NCBI GenBank assembly: GCA_035495815.1
Contig: DATJFH010000214.1
Coordinates: 1 to 49,240 of the forward strand
Length of the DNA: 49,240 nucleotides
Direction of reading: 5' to 3'
Origin: DATJFH01 sp035495815
Lineage (GTDB): Bacteria > Acidobacteriota > Terriglobia > Bryobacterales > Bryobacteraceae
The first letter of the stretch is position 1. Every line of letters starts with the position of its first letter. The notes below the pieces were generated by a model. The model saw only the letters and a program-made list of their open reading frames with translations, searched no databases and had not been told where the DNA came from. Below are positions 41,394 through 49,240 of the stretch, in pieces. The position numbers and the translations under genes are program-made.

Positions 41394-41458
41394 AATTCCC
41401 GATGTTCATCCAATAGTAACGCGGCGGCCGGATCGGCGCCCGAGGCTCGAGGAACTTC

Positions 41459-41475
41459 TTACAAATACTTTACAT
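41459..41475. promoter_or_regulatory. CpxR-like direct-repeat box between the sensor kinase and IPT genes
   Basis: Minus strand TGTAAA-GTATT-TGTAAG: two copies with an 11-bp period, the same pattern as at 38754-38770. It lies about 40 bases upstream of a TACTAT -10-like box (41418-41413) for the kinase gene, and also upstream of the divergent IPT gene promoter. The CpxR consensus of enterobacteria is GTAAA-N5-GTAAA. Confidence 0.55.
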
Positions 41476-41530
41476 TCCAAGGGGATGCAGGGATTCCCGA
41501 AGGACTTCTCTGCGGGCTTCCCCGCGGGCC

Positions 41531-41559
41531 TTGTGTTCCGGCTGTATTGGGAATAGCAT
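41531..41559 (+). promoter_or_regulatory. candidate promoter of the IPT/TIG gene
   Basis: TTGTGT (41531-41536) and TAGCAT (41554-41559) are separated by 17 bases. A start near 41566 leaves a 22-base leader with AGGAGG. The match is moderate, which would fit a promoter that needs activation from the upstream direct-repeat box. Confidence 0.4.
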
Positions 41560-41587
41560 AGAGATCAAAAAAGGAGGGTGATTTCAG

Positions 41588-41923
41588 ATGAAATTGTCCC
41601 TTGTTGCCGCGTTGCTGGTGCTGAGCGCCATTGCTTTCTCCCAGGAAGGGATGCCCCGCATGACGAGTGTCGAGCCGGCCAACGGAAAAGCGGGCGACGT
41701 ACTCACCGTGGCGGGTGAGAACCTGACCAAGCCCGGGATCGACAAACTGTATCTGACCGACGGCAAGAACGATGTCGAAGTGCAGGTCACCGAACAGGCG
41801 GCCACTGCGCTCAAATTCAAGATCCCGCCCGGAGCCAAGACGGGCCGCTTCAGTCTGATGGTTCTGACCGGTGGAAAGGAGCCGAAGTATATCGAGCAGC
41901 CCGTCAAAGTCACCGTGGAGTGA
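41588..41923 (+). CDS. small secreted IPT/TIG domain protein
   Basis: The 111-residue protein has a signal peptide (MKLSLVAALLVLSAIAFSQ) and a single immunoglobulin-like IPT/TIG domain: MTSVEPANGKAGDVLTVAGE, NLTKPGIDKLYLTDG, ALKFKIPPGAKTGRFSLMVL. Such domains bind glycans or proteins outside the cell. The start is set by AGGAGG (about 41572-41577), a very strong ribosome-binding site that suggests high expression. It is divergent from the sensor kinase gene and shares the direct-repeat box with it, so the product may be a target or ligand of that system. Confidence 0.85.
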   Translation: MKLSLVAALLVLSAIAFSQEGMPRMTSVEPANGKAGDVLTVAGENLTKPGIDKLYLTDGKNDVEVQVTEQAATALKFKIPPGAKTGRFSLMVLTGGKEPKYIEQPVKVTVE

Positions 41924-41975
41924 CTTCGTTTTCAGACGCCGGCCGGGCCCGGCGGACCTCTATACTCAAGAGTAC

Positions 41976-42833
41976 ATGCCCGGAATTTTGTACCTGGTGG
42001 CCTCGCCCATCGGCAACCTCGAAGACATCACGTTCCGGGCGGTGCGGGTGCTCAGGGAGTGCGGCTCGATCGCCTGTGAGGATACGCGGCACGCGTTGAA
42101 GCTGCTGAACCACTACGGCATCGAAAAGCCGCTCATCAGCTATCACGAACACAATGAGCTGGAGCGCTCCCGGGAGCTGATTGCGCGGCTGCTGGACGGC
42201 GCGAGCGTCGCGCTGCTCTCGGACGCGGGCATGCCGCTGGTGGCCGACCCGGGGTACCGGCTGGTGACTGCGGCGGTGTCGGCCGGAATTTCCGTCCAAC
42301 CGATTCCGGGGCCATCCGCATTGGTGACGGCGCTGGCGGCGTCGGGACTGCCAACCGATTCGTTTCACTTCGGCGGATTTCTGCCCGCGAAGTCCACCCA
42401 GCGGCTCAAGGCGCTGGAGGCGGTCCGGAACGAGACCGCGACGCTGATCTTCTTCGAAGCGCCGCATCGGATCCTGGACACGCTGGCGGACGTACACCGC
42501 GTGATGGGCGCGCGGCCGGTGGTGGTGGCCCGTGAATTGACCAAGACACACGAGGAATTTCTGCGGGGTACAGCGGTGAGTATCCTGGAAACGCTGGGCG
42601 CCAGGGATGTCGTGAAAGGGGAAATCACGCTCCTCATCGGGAAGGCCCCCAAACACGAGGCGCCTCCGGCGGATGAGGCCTCCATCGAAGATGCGGTTTC
42701 CGCCTGCGAGCAGGGCGGATTGAGCCGCATGGACGCCATCAAAGCGGTGGCGCGCCGCTACGGGCTTTCCAAACGCGAGGTCTATCAGCAGGTGAGCGGG
42801 CCCGCATCGAAGCCGGCGCGCCGTCCGGCCTAG
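41976..42833 (+). CDS. rsmI: 16S rRNA (cytidine(1402)-2'-O)-methyltransferase
   Basis: The 285-residue protein starts MPGILYLVASPIGNLEDITF and has EDTRHALKLLNHYGI, the SAM-binding loop LLSDAGMPLVADPGYRLV (about residues 81-98), IPGPSALVTALAASGLP, FFEAPHRI and VARELTKTHEEF, all typical of RsmI (tetrapyrrole-methylase fold). It methylates the ribose of C1402 in the decoding centre. The ATG at 41976 follows a TATACT box (41961-41966) by only nine bases and there is no ribosome-binding site, so the mRNA may be nearly leaderless. Its stop shares the palindrome CTAG (42830-42833) with the stop of the convergent hydrolase gene. Confidence 0.95.
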   Translation: MPGILYLVASPIGNLEDITFRAVRVLRECGSIACEDTRHALKLLNHYGIEKPLISYHEHNELERSRELIARLLDGASVALLSDAGMPLVADPGYRLVTAAVSAGISVQPIPGPSALVTALAASGLPTDSFHFGGFLPAKSTQRLKALEAVRNETATLIFFEAPHRILDTLADVHRVMGARPVVVARELTKTHEEFLRGTAVSILETLGARDVVKGEITLLIGKAPKHEAPPADEASIEDAVSACEQGGLSRMDAIKAVARRYGLSKREVYQQVSGPASKPARRPA

Positions 42834-44884
42834 CCTTCGGGATTCGGTCCCCACGGGTCGATTTGACGGAGCCCCTTCGATTCGAGGGCCCGGTAGCAAT
42901 CCGGCAGGTCGAAATGTTCGAGGATCCCTGGAACCAGCAGCGCGAGCGGCCACCGGTAGACGGCGGATTCGGCTACGGCGGAGAAAGACGTCAGTGCATT
43001 CTTCAGCGTGACCTGAACCACTCCGGGAAACAACAAAGCTGCGAATGCCGCCGGAATCGCGCCCCATCCTTTCGCGGCCAGGTGGATCTCGGAGTGTCCC
43101 TGCGCCTGGAGAAAATCGAGCACGGACAGAACGTCCTGTGTCCGCTGCCCGGCATAGGGCCGGTCGAGCATGATGGAGTGGATCGCATAGAAATAGTCGC
43201 TGCCGTAGGGTTTGCGAAACGAATCGGCGCCGCCGGTGTCGGGCCGGGATTCGCCGATGCCGCGCGGGTCGCAGGTGAAGAAGGCGGAATCCGGCTCGGC
43301 GCGCATCAGTTCGGCGAGGAGCGGCTCATCGCGCAACTCGGCGTCGGCGGAGACATGCGACACATACAGGACGGCGCGCTTCGAGCCGCGGGGCGGGCGG
43401 GAGAGCAGCGGGTCATCGCTGAGGCGGTACACGATGGCGTGAATTCCCGGCTCGGACTCGACAGCGTAGGTTGCGAAGTTCTTCCTGGGGAAGCCGCGGC
43501 CGGCGACCGGACGCAGGATGCGGTAGTCGGGGACGCCCCGCCGGGAACGAAGCCGCAACGTCCGCGCCAAAGCTTGCGAGAACGCGTCGCCGGACAGCGC
43601 TTTCCGCTTCTTCGCCAGCGCTTCGGACTTCAACTTCGTGAAAGCGTACAGGGGCGTTGAACCCAGCTTCGAAACCTGCCCGTCCGGCGTGCAGAGCAGC
43701 GTTTCGTCTTTTTCGAGTGCGAGGTCCGGCTCGCGCTGCGCATTGGACACGCCGGTGATGCGGTTGAACCAGCGGTACATGGCCTCGCGATTCTCCTGCG
43801 TGTAGCCGTGATAGCCGGGGCCGATGTGCAGTCCGATGTTCTCCCGCGCGCCGAGCAGAGCGTAGAGCTTCTGCAGGCGGGCATACGCCTCTTCGAGGCC
43901 CCTGGCGTCAAAGTAGTCCTTTTCTTTGCCGAGCAGGATGACCGGCTTCGGCGCCATTGCGGCGATGAAATCGGCGTGATCGAGTCCCAGCGCAAGGGCC
44001 TTTGGCGGACACTGCTCGGTGTCGGCGGCCAGCTCATTCTCGGCGTTGCGCCGAAAAGTGGTGACGAAGCAGCCCGGAGCGGCCATGGTCCAGCGTGAAT
44101 CGAGTCCGCAGAGCCAGGTGGTCATCGTGCCGCCGCCGGAATTGCCGGTCAAGCCGATGTGCTTGGGGTCTACCTCGGGACGGGTGAGCAGGTAGTCGAG
44201 CGCGCGAATGGCGTCCCAGGCCCTCCACGATCCCAGGAATTCGTCCACCAGGAACTGCTGATTGCCGCCATGCAGGTGTTCGCCGGTACCCGGTCCGATC
44301 TTCGGCCTGGCATCGACGCCGGCATATTGCAGACGCTCACCCTGGCCAATGGGGTCGAAGAGAAAGCAGACGTAACCGAGGCGCGCGAGCCCCTGGGCAA
44401 AGGACTGGTAGGTGTCGCCGGCTTTACCCGTGGTGGTATGCCCGCACGTGCCGATGACGCCCGGCGCCGGGAGTCGCCCTTTGGGAATGTAAAGATTTCC
44501 GGTGACCAGGAATCCGGGACGGCTCTCGAAGATCACCTTTTCGATCCGATAACGGTCGCGGTCGATTACGCCCGCCGTCCGCGCCTGCAGCGGCGTCTTC
44601 TCCGGGAAGGGTCCGAAGCAGAGCCTGATCTTTCGTCGCAACTCACGCACGTGCGCTTCAGCGTCCGCGCGTGTCTTCAAGGCTTCGAGCGCCCGCACAC
44701 TCGCCTGGCCGGATTTGCGCACTTCGTTGACGAAGAACTCCTGGGTCATCCGCGGGAAGCGATTGAGCGGCGTAACGGGAGCTACGGCCGCCTGGGCCGA
44801 TTCAGGAGAGTTGGGAAGCAGCGCGAATCCGGAGAATCCGGCGGAAGCTTGAAACAATTGGCGTCGTGAAAAGGTGTGTCGCAT
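42830..44884 (-). CDS. Tat-exported alpha/beta hydrolase, acetyl xylan esterase-like, two-part
   Basis: The 684-residue protein has a twin-arginine leader (SRRQLFQASAGFSGFALLP). The first alpha/beta-hydrolase region (about 90-400) has VTGNLYIPKGRLPAPGVI, CGHTTTGKAGDTYQSFAQG, DPIGQGERLQY, nucleophile elbow GLTGNSGGGTMT and GPGYHGYTQENREAMYRWF with the expected histidine. A second hydrolase-like region (about 470-680) has RAVLYVSHVSADAEL, CDPRGIGESRP and VLDFLQAQGHSEIHLAAKGW, where the elbow reads AAKGWG and lacks a serine, so this half is probably inactive. The family includes acetyl xylan and glucuronoyl esterases acting on plant polysaccharide. It overlaps the rsmI stop by four bases. Confidence 0.85.
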   Translation of the reverse strand: MRHTFSRRQLFQASAGFSGFALLPNSPESAQAAVAPVTPLNRFPRMTQEFFVNEVRKSGQASVRALEALKTRADAEAHVRELRRKIRLCFGPFPEKTPLQARTAGVIDRDRYRIEKVIFESRPGFLVTGNLYIPKGRLPAPGVIGTCGHTTTGKAGDTYQSFAQGLARLGYVCFLFDPIGQGERLQYAGVDARPKIGPGTGEHLHGGNQQFLVDEFLGSWRAWDAIRALDYLLTRPEVDPKHIGLTGNSGGGTMTTWLCGLDSRWTMAAPGCFVTTFRRNAENELAADTEQCPPKALALGLDHADFIAAMAPKPVILLGKEKDYFDARGLEEAYARLQKLYALLGARENIGLHIGPGYHGYTQENREAMYRWFNRITGVSNAQREPDLALEKDETLLCTPDGQVSKLGSTPLYAFTKLKSEALAKKRKALSGDAFSQALARTLRLRSRRGVPDYRILRPVAGRGFPRKNFATYAVESEPGIHAIVYRLSDDPLLSRPPRGSKRAVLYVSHVSADAELRDEPLLAELMRAEPDSAFFTCDPRGIGESRPDTGGADSFRKPYGSDYFYAIHSIMLDRPYAGQRTQDVLSVLDFLQAQGHSEIHLAAKGWGAIPAAFAALLFPGVVQVTLKNALTSFSAVAESAVYRWPLALLVPGILEHFDLPDCYRALESKGLRQIDPWGPNPEG

Positions 44885-46062
44885 GACCGGTACTGTCCGA
44901 AGTTAACAGAAAATGAAATTCCTTTGTGCCTCGCGGGCGATCTGTTATTTTCCAGACTCCACAAAAAATTCTCGCCCGGTCTACTGGGCCGCGGGCGTTT
45001 CCGGGTCACGGTGCTCATTGGAATCCTGCTCGCCGGCCTGTGCTGGTATGTGTGCAGCGTCTGTACCCGGCTGTGGAATAAGAAATACCATATCACCCTC
45101 ACACATCGCGTGTTGTGCGGCTTTGCCACGCTGTGCACATTATTTTTCACAATTTTGCTCGCCCGTCTCCTATATACGAAAGGCGCCGCTCTCGCCTCGA
45201 TCAGCTTGTGTCAGGCGCAGCTGAACAGCTATCAAGCCTGGGCGGAGCGGACATTCGCCAGAGCGAACGACAAAGTGAAGGAACTGGGAGTCGAGGACTT
45301 TTCGAATGCGCCCCCGCCGCCAAGATCTTCTGCTGCGCTCCGGCAGGAGCTGAGCTCGCTGGCGTCGGATGTCAGCAAGTCCTCGGCGCTGATCACGGCC
45401 GCCAAGACTTTCCAGCACGCCGTGGATGCGCGCTGGGACCTTACCAAGCAGGTAGTGCGATTCTACGATCCGGAGACGTCAAGACGTTTACCAAGTCCCT
45501 GACCACCGATCTCAACGAGCAGAAGAAGCAGACCAGCAAGGTGCGGGCGCAGTTCGCCGACATCCTTGGGGAGAAGCAGAACTTTACGGCCTTCAACGCG
45601 CGAGGATCACCGAAGGGCGCTTCGTCGACGTGATGGAGAGCACCTGCGACCAGAGCGCGGTCGAGGCGCACCACGAATTCGTGGCCCGGCATCCGGACCG
45701 CGGCCGGATCCTGCAGGTGAGCGTCATCGAGATGCTGCAGAAGGAGTACGACTGCAGCGAAGAGCGGCTGCGCAGCTACGCCCAGAGCATCCTGGCGATG
45801 GTGAAGAACTGCCTGAAGCTAGACCAGGCGCAGGTGCAACTGGTCGCACCGGGAATCCCGGCGGCCAATGACGACTCGAACGCCGTATGCCGCGTCGAAC
45901 CTGACGATCATCGCGCCGGAGGCTCCCGAGGCGGGCGAATTCCGTAAGAAATTCTGGTCGGCGCTGCGCAATGCCACGGTGGCGCAGACCCAGGTGGTGA
46001 CCAACAAAAGCCGTCCGCAGGAAGTGACGCTGATCAACATCACGAATGTATTTCCAGCGCGA
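44876..46062 (+). pseudogene. frameshifted gene for a membrane protein with coiled coil, family unknown
   Basis: The first intact frame (44876-45502) gives two membrane helices (VTVLIGILLAGLCWYVCSVC and LTHRVLCGFATLCTLFFTIL) and a helical region (ALRQELSSLASDVSKSSALI). The sequence then continues naturally only if frames are changed: KTFTKSLTTDLNEQKKQTSK in a second frame, RITEGRFVDVMESTCDQ and QKEYDCSEERLRSYAQSILA in a third (45600-45860), and ASNLTIIAPEAPEAGEFRKK to VTNKSRPQEVTLINITNVFP in the second again (about 45885-46055). At least three frameshifts are needed. The original start is unclear; a GTG at 45011 is also possible. I do not recognise the family. Confidence 0.6.
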
Positions 46063-46074
46063 TTCGTAAAAGGC

Positions 46075-47242
46075 CGTAATTCTGATTACCGGCGGACTCC
46101 TTGTCCGCTGTGCGTTCGGTTTCTGGCAGGATTATCACGTCAGGATCACGGAGTCAGCGCGGTGGAACATGGCGGAGGTATGGAAGCCGTCACCCGCGGT
46201 GTCGGCTGTCCTCAAGAACCAACCAGGACGCCACTTTCCCACGGCGGCGAGGAAGAAACTCGGGGCCGCGCTGCAGACGCTGCAGATTTCTATTCCCACA
46301 CGAATTACATCGAGCTCAAGAAGACCGTAATCGATACGCGGCTGGGACGCTCCACTTTCACCAGGGGCCAGCCGGAGCTGTCCGGCCCCAGCGAACGAAC
46401 CTGCCAGGCGGGGTATTGGTTCAACGATTCCATCGGCCTGACGTCCGGCTATTTTCCGAGCAACCACAAGGCGGTGAATCAGAACGGCAAGTGCGCGCAC
46501 GGAGATTACGGAATCCTCGAGGCGAATCCGGTGCGGGGAATCAATAAAGACGCGCCCCCGATGCCAACCGGAGAAGCGGCTCACAAATTCGCGGCCTACC
46601 TGGCCTTCGAACACACTCTTATCTTCACATCCTGGCGCTCATCGGGAATGCCGATTTCAAGCCCGACAGCCTGGTGGGCCCGCTGAGCTGTGATTGCCCG
46701 GACCCTGTCCGGCCGCACGTTCACAATCCGAATCTGATCGACGTCAACGCGATGAAGTACAACGACACAGGAATCGTGGTGAAGAAGGGCGACGTCATTC
46801 GGGTGGATCTCGATCCCCGGGGGCTGATCTCCTGGGGGAAGGCGGGCACATTGTTCGGCCCGGATTTGCTGTCCGGCCCGGGGGGCAACGCGGCCGTTTC
46901 CCCGGCCAACCATCTTCTGTGGATCGACCCCCAGATGAAGGGCTATCCGATCGGCGGCGTGCTCGGCGTCATCTTTCCGGACGATTCGGCGCAGCCGTAC
47001 CGCAGCGAGAGAACAACGCCATCGCGGAAGAGCACGAGTTAGGGCGACCGGTCAACCGGTCAGGATTCGCCGTCGATTGGACCACGATCTTCTGGATCGG
47101 AGCAGGCGGCACGCTGCCCCCGATGCAGGCCGACGGCCGCTTGTTCCTGACGATCAACGATGGAAATCTGACCAATAACAAAGGCTGCTTCCAGTCCCCG
47201 GTTCGCCGCCCGCAGGCCTCTCCACCTGTTACCAAGCCCTAA
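46075..47242 (+). pseudogene. frameshifted Het-C/VWA7-like protein with C-terminal LecA-like lectin domain
   Basis: Pieces in three frames read in order: a signal-like AVILITGGLLVRCAFGFWQD, YHVRITESARWN, FPTAARKKLGAALQTLQ; then DFYSHTNYIELKKTVIDTRL, LTSGYFPSN, GKCAHGDYG, GINKDAPP, AAHKFAAYLAFEHT; then HILALIGNADFKPD. The FYSHTN, LTSGYF, GKCxHG and GINKD order is that of Het-C/VWA7-type proteins. The end has NAMKYNDTGIVVKKGDVIRV, PIGGVLGVI and, after another shift, ADGRLFLTINDGNLTNNKG, the pattern of a LecA (PA-IL)-like galactose-binding domain. At least three frameshifts are present and no start codon is clear, so it is probably dead. A hairpin follows the last stop. Confidence 0.65.
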
Positions 47243-47255
47243 CCCTAATTGGCTG

Positions 47256-47272
47256 CCGGGGGCATCCCCCGG
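47256..47272 (+). terminator. hairpin between the Het-C/LecA remnant and the second receptor gene
   Basis: CCGGGGG (47256-47262) and CCCCCGG (47266-47272) form a perfect 7-bp stem with a three-base loop, followed by GTGTTATTCTGTT. It lies 13 bases after the remnant's stop and 21 bases before the receptor start. It may be an old terminator. Confidence 0.5.
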
Positions 47273-47293
47273 GTGTTATTCTGTTCACACCGC

Positions 47294-49240
47294 ATGCCGT
47301 TCAGAATTTGTTTCTGCCTGCTGTTATTTTCCGGTTGGTGCCTGGCCCAGTTCGAAACCGCTTCCGTGCTGGGGACGGTCCACGACCCATCCGGATCGGT
47401 GATCGCCGGCGCCAGAATCACGCTGCGTAACGTCAACACCGGCGTCAGCGCAACCGGCAAGACGGACGCAGCCGGCAACTACGAATTCCTGATGGTCAAG
47501 ATCGGCGATTACCAGGTGAGAGCGGAGGCCGCCGGATTCACCCCGCTCTCGACCGACACGTTCAACGTGGCCGTCAGCGCCCGGCAGCGCGTCGATTTGA
47601 AGATGCAGGTCGGGGCTACAACCGAAACGGTGACGGTCAGCGGCGCGGCGAACCTGGTCGAGAGCGACAGCAGCGATAAGGGCCAGGTGATCGCCGGCGA
47701 GCTGATCGAGAACCTGCCGCTCAACGGGCGCAACTATTCGGATCTGAGCCTGCTCTCCGCGGGCGTCCAGCGGTCCGCGCTGTCTCTTGCGGACGATCCC
47801 CGCGAGGGTTCCTTCAACGTCAACGGGCTGCCCAGCTCGCACAACAACTTCACCCTCGATGGGGTGGACAACAACGCCTACGGCACCAGCAACCAGGGCT
47901 TCTCGAACCAGGTGACGCAGGTGTCGCCCGACGCGGTAGCCGAATTCAAAGTCCAGACCAACAACTTCAGCGCCGAATACGGCCGCGCCGGGGGCGCCGT
48001 CATCAATGCGTCGCTGCGGGGCGGGCAGAACCAGCTTCACGGCTCGCTCTACGAGTACCTGCGCAATACCAGCCTCAACGCCACCGGATTCTTCAAGCCC
48101 ATCCTCAACCAGAAGCCCGTCCTGATCCAGAACCAGTTCGGCGGCTCGATCGGCGGTCCGATCCGGCGCGACAAGACGTTCTTTTTCGCCGATTACGAAG
48201 GCTTCCGGCGCATTTCGAAAACTCTGCAGTTCGCCAACCTGCCCACGCTGGCGCAGCGGCAGGGAATTTTCACGACGAATATCCTCGACCCGTTCTCCGG
48301 CGCCGTCTATGATCGCGTCATTCCCCCCAGCCGCATCTCTCCGTTCGCGCGCAAAGTGTTCGACGACCTGCCGGCGCCGAACAACACCGGGACGAACAAC
48401 CTGCAGAATCTTCCCCGGCGGACGGGATTGAACGACAAAGGCGACCTCAAGATCGATCACGTCATGAACGCCCACACCAGCCTGTTCGCGCGCGCCAGCC
48501 AGCGGAAGCAGAACGATCTGGTCCCGGCGGCGATACCCGGCCCGTCCGGCGGAGCGTCCAACGGGCACGTGCGCGTGATCAACCAGCAGCTGACCATAGG
48601 CTCCACGTATACACCAGCGGTGTCGCAACTGGTCGAGTTCCGGCTGGGTATCTCCCGCACCAAGGCGGGCAAAACTCCCATCGATTTCGGCGCGCCTGGC
48701 ATGCTGGCGGCTTACGGAATCTCCGGCATCCCCGAGGATCCTGGCGTGAGCGGCGGACTCAACACGCAAAGCATCAGCGGTTTCAGCGCGCTCGGGCGGC
48801 AGAACAGCAATCCGCAGCATCAGGATCCGCTGGTGATCAACCCGCGCCTGAATTATTCGCTGATCAAGCGGAGCCACAGCCTGAAGTTCGGCTACGAACA
48901 CCAGGCCGTCAACACGGACATCGAGGACTTCCACCCGAAGTACGGGCAGGATACGTATGCCGGCCAGTTCAGCCGCCCCCCCGGCGCCGGCGCGAGCAGC
49001 AGCTACAACATCGCCGACTTCCTGTTCGGCGCCCGCAGCGCCTACAGCATCACCAACTCGCTGGTCATCAAGTACCGGCAGCGGATGCATTTCGGTTACG
49101 CGCAGGACGACTGGAAATTATCGCCGAAACTGACGGTCAACGCCGGGCTGCGGTACGAATTCTCCACGCCGCAGTATGAGGGTGAAAACCGGCTTTCCAA
49201 CTTCGACCCGTCGAACAACACGCTCATCCACGCCAAGGAC
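47294..49240 (+). CDS. Oar-like TonB-dependent receptor (3' end outside window)
   Basis: The frame is open from ATG 47294 to the window edge (649 codons). A signal peptide (MPFRICFCLLLFSGWCLAQ) is followed by a carboxypeptidase-regulatory-like domain (ASVLGTVHDPSGSVIAGA, TDAAGNYEFLMVKIGDYQV). The plug follows: LPLNGRNYSDLSLLSAGVQR, FTLDGVDNNAYGTSNQ, EFKVQTNNFSAEYGRAGGAV, FGGSIGGPIRRDKTFFFADY. Barrel strands end at FGYAQDDWKLSPKLTVNAGL. It is a paralogue of the split receptor at 9179 and appears intact so far. It should import a large substrate across the outer membrane with TonB energy. No strong ribosome-binding site is seen before the ATG. Confidence 0.92.
   Translation, partial: MPFRICFCLLLFSGWCLAQFETASVLGTVHDPSGSVIAGARITLRNVNTGVSATGKTDAAGNYEFLMVKIGDYQVRAEAAGFTPLSTDTFNVAVSARQRVDLKMQVGATTETVTVSGAANLVESDSSDKGQVIAGELIENLPLNGRNYSDLSLLSAGVQRSALSLADDPREGSFNVNGLPSSHNNFTLDGVDNNAYGTSNQGFSNQVTQVSPDAVAEFKVQTNNFSAEYGRAGGAVINASLRGGQNQLHGSLYEYLRNTSLNATGFFKPILNQKPVLIQNQFGGSIGGPIRRDKTFFFADYEGFRRISKTLQFANLPTLAQRQGIFTTNILDPFSGAVYDRVIPPSRISPFARKVFDDLPAPNNTGTNNLQNLPRRTGLNDKGDLKIDHVMNAHTSLFARASQRKQNDLVPAAIPGPSGGASNGHVRVINQQLTIGSTYTPAVSQLVEFRLGISRTKAGKTPIDFGAPGMLAAYGISGIPEDPGVSGGLNTQSISGFSALGRQNSNPQHQDPLVINPRLNYSLIKRSHSLKFGYEHQAVNTDIEDFHPKYGQDTYAGQFSRPPGAGASSSYNIADFLFGARSAYSITNSLVIKYRQRMHFGYAQDDWKLSPKLTVNAGLRYEFSTPQYEGENRLSNFDPSNNTLIHAKD

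Noticed and set aside
47324..49090. Long minus-strand open frame (588 codons) opposite the second Oar-like receptor
   Set aside because: The plus strand encodes a clear receptor; the opposite frame is His/Arg-rich, low-complexity and has no family motif. High-GC coding regions often leave such frames open.

Overview
The window is high-GC, gene-dense bacterial chromosome. It most resembles an acidobacterium of the Solibacter/Bryobacter type. The reasons are two very large Oar-like TonB-dependent receptors that start with a carboxypeptidase-regulatory-like domain, a secreted protein built on the TIGR03437 domain, a secretin with a C-terminal cohesin-like domain beside GspG-type pseudopilins, a Tat-exported sulfatase, and DUF507 and UPF0173 proteins. 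This is inferred from family content only. No rRNA, tRNA, CRISPR array, transposase or phage gene was seen.

Layout. 1-9.1 kb: the end of an amidohydrolase, a Wzm/Wzt-like polysaccharide exporter, a flippase-like membrane protein, an L-arabinokinase-like GHMP protein, a decayed GH95 fucosidase, a UPF0173 hydrolase, an MFS transporter, a double DUF507 protein and a ribokinase. 9.2-14.3 kb: an Oar-like receptor split by one frameshift, followed by a sulfatase. 14.3-16.6 kb: gene remnants, an ArsA/Get3-type ATPase with a small overlapping partner, and tadA. 16.6-21.6 kb: a MacAB/DevBCA-like ABC export operon (permease, permease, adaptor, ATPase) and a DUF4337 protein. 21.5-24.6 kb: a SAM-II-like riboswitch with its own promoter and terminator in front of an uncharacterised 115-residue protein, small unknown genes, decayed dienelactone hydrolase and SRPBCC genes, and a Flp pilin. 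24.7-33.5 kb: a TIGR03437 protein, an esterase and a glycosyltransferase-like membrane protein, pepA, smpB, and a secretin/pseudopilin operon. 33.6-38.7 kb: a TauD-like dioxygenase, a pectate-lyase remnant, pyrR-pyrB-pyrC and an ECF-type sigma factor. 38.7-44.9 kb: a sensor kinase/response regulator pair, a small IPT/TIG secreted protein, rsmI and a Tat-exported hydrolase. 44.9-49.2 kb: two heavily frameshifted genes (a membrane protein, and a Het-C/VWA7-like protein with a LecA-like lectin end), then a second Oar-like receptor running off the window.

Three themes stand out. (1) 21.93-22.12 kb carries a complete minus-strand regulatory device: promoter, SAM-II-like pseudoknot aptamer, mutually exclusive antiterminator/terminator, ribosome-binding site and a small unknown protein that is not an obvious methionine enzyme. 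(2) A GTAAA-N6-GTAA(A/G) direct repeat with an 11-bp period, like a CpxR box, lies upstream of both the kinase/regulator operon (shared with the IPT gene) and the sigma-factor gene, suggesting one envelope-stress circuit. The regulator appears to start at an AUA codon inside a mutated ATGA overlap. (3) Housekeeping genes are intact, while accessory secreted or carbohydrate-active genes are repeatedly broken (GH95, PL1-like, dienelactone hydrolase, SRPBCC, Het-C/LecA, Stv-like, one receptor). This points to real decay of accessory functions rather than uniform sequencing error.
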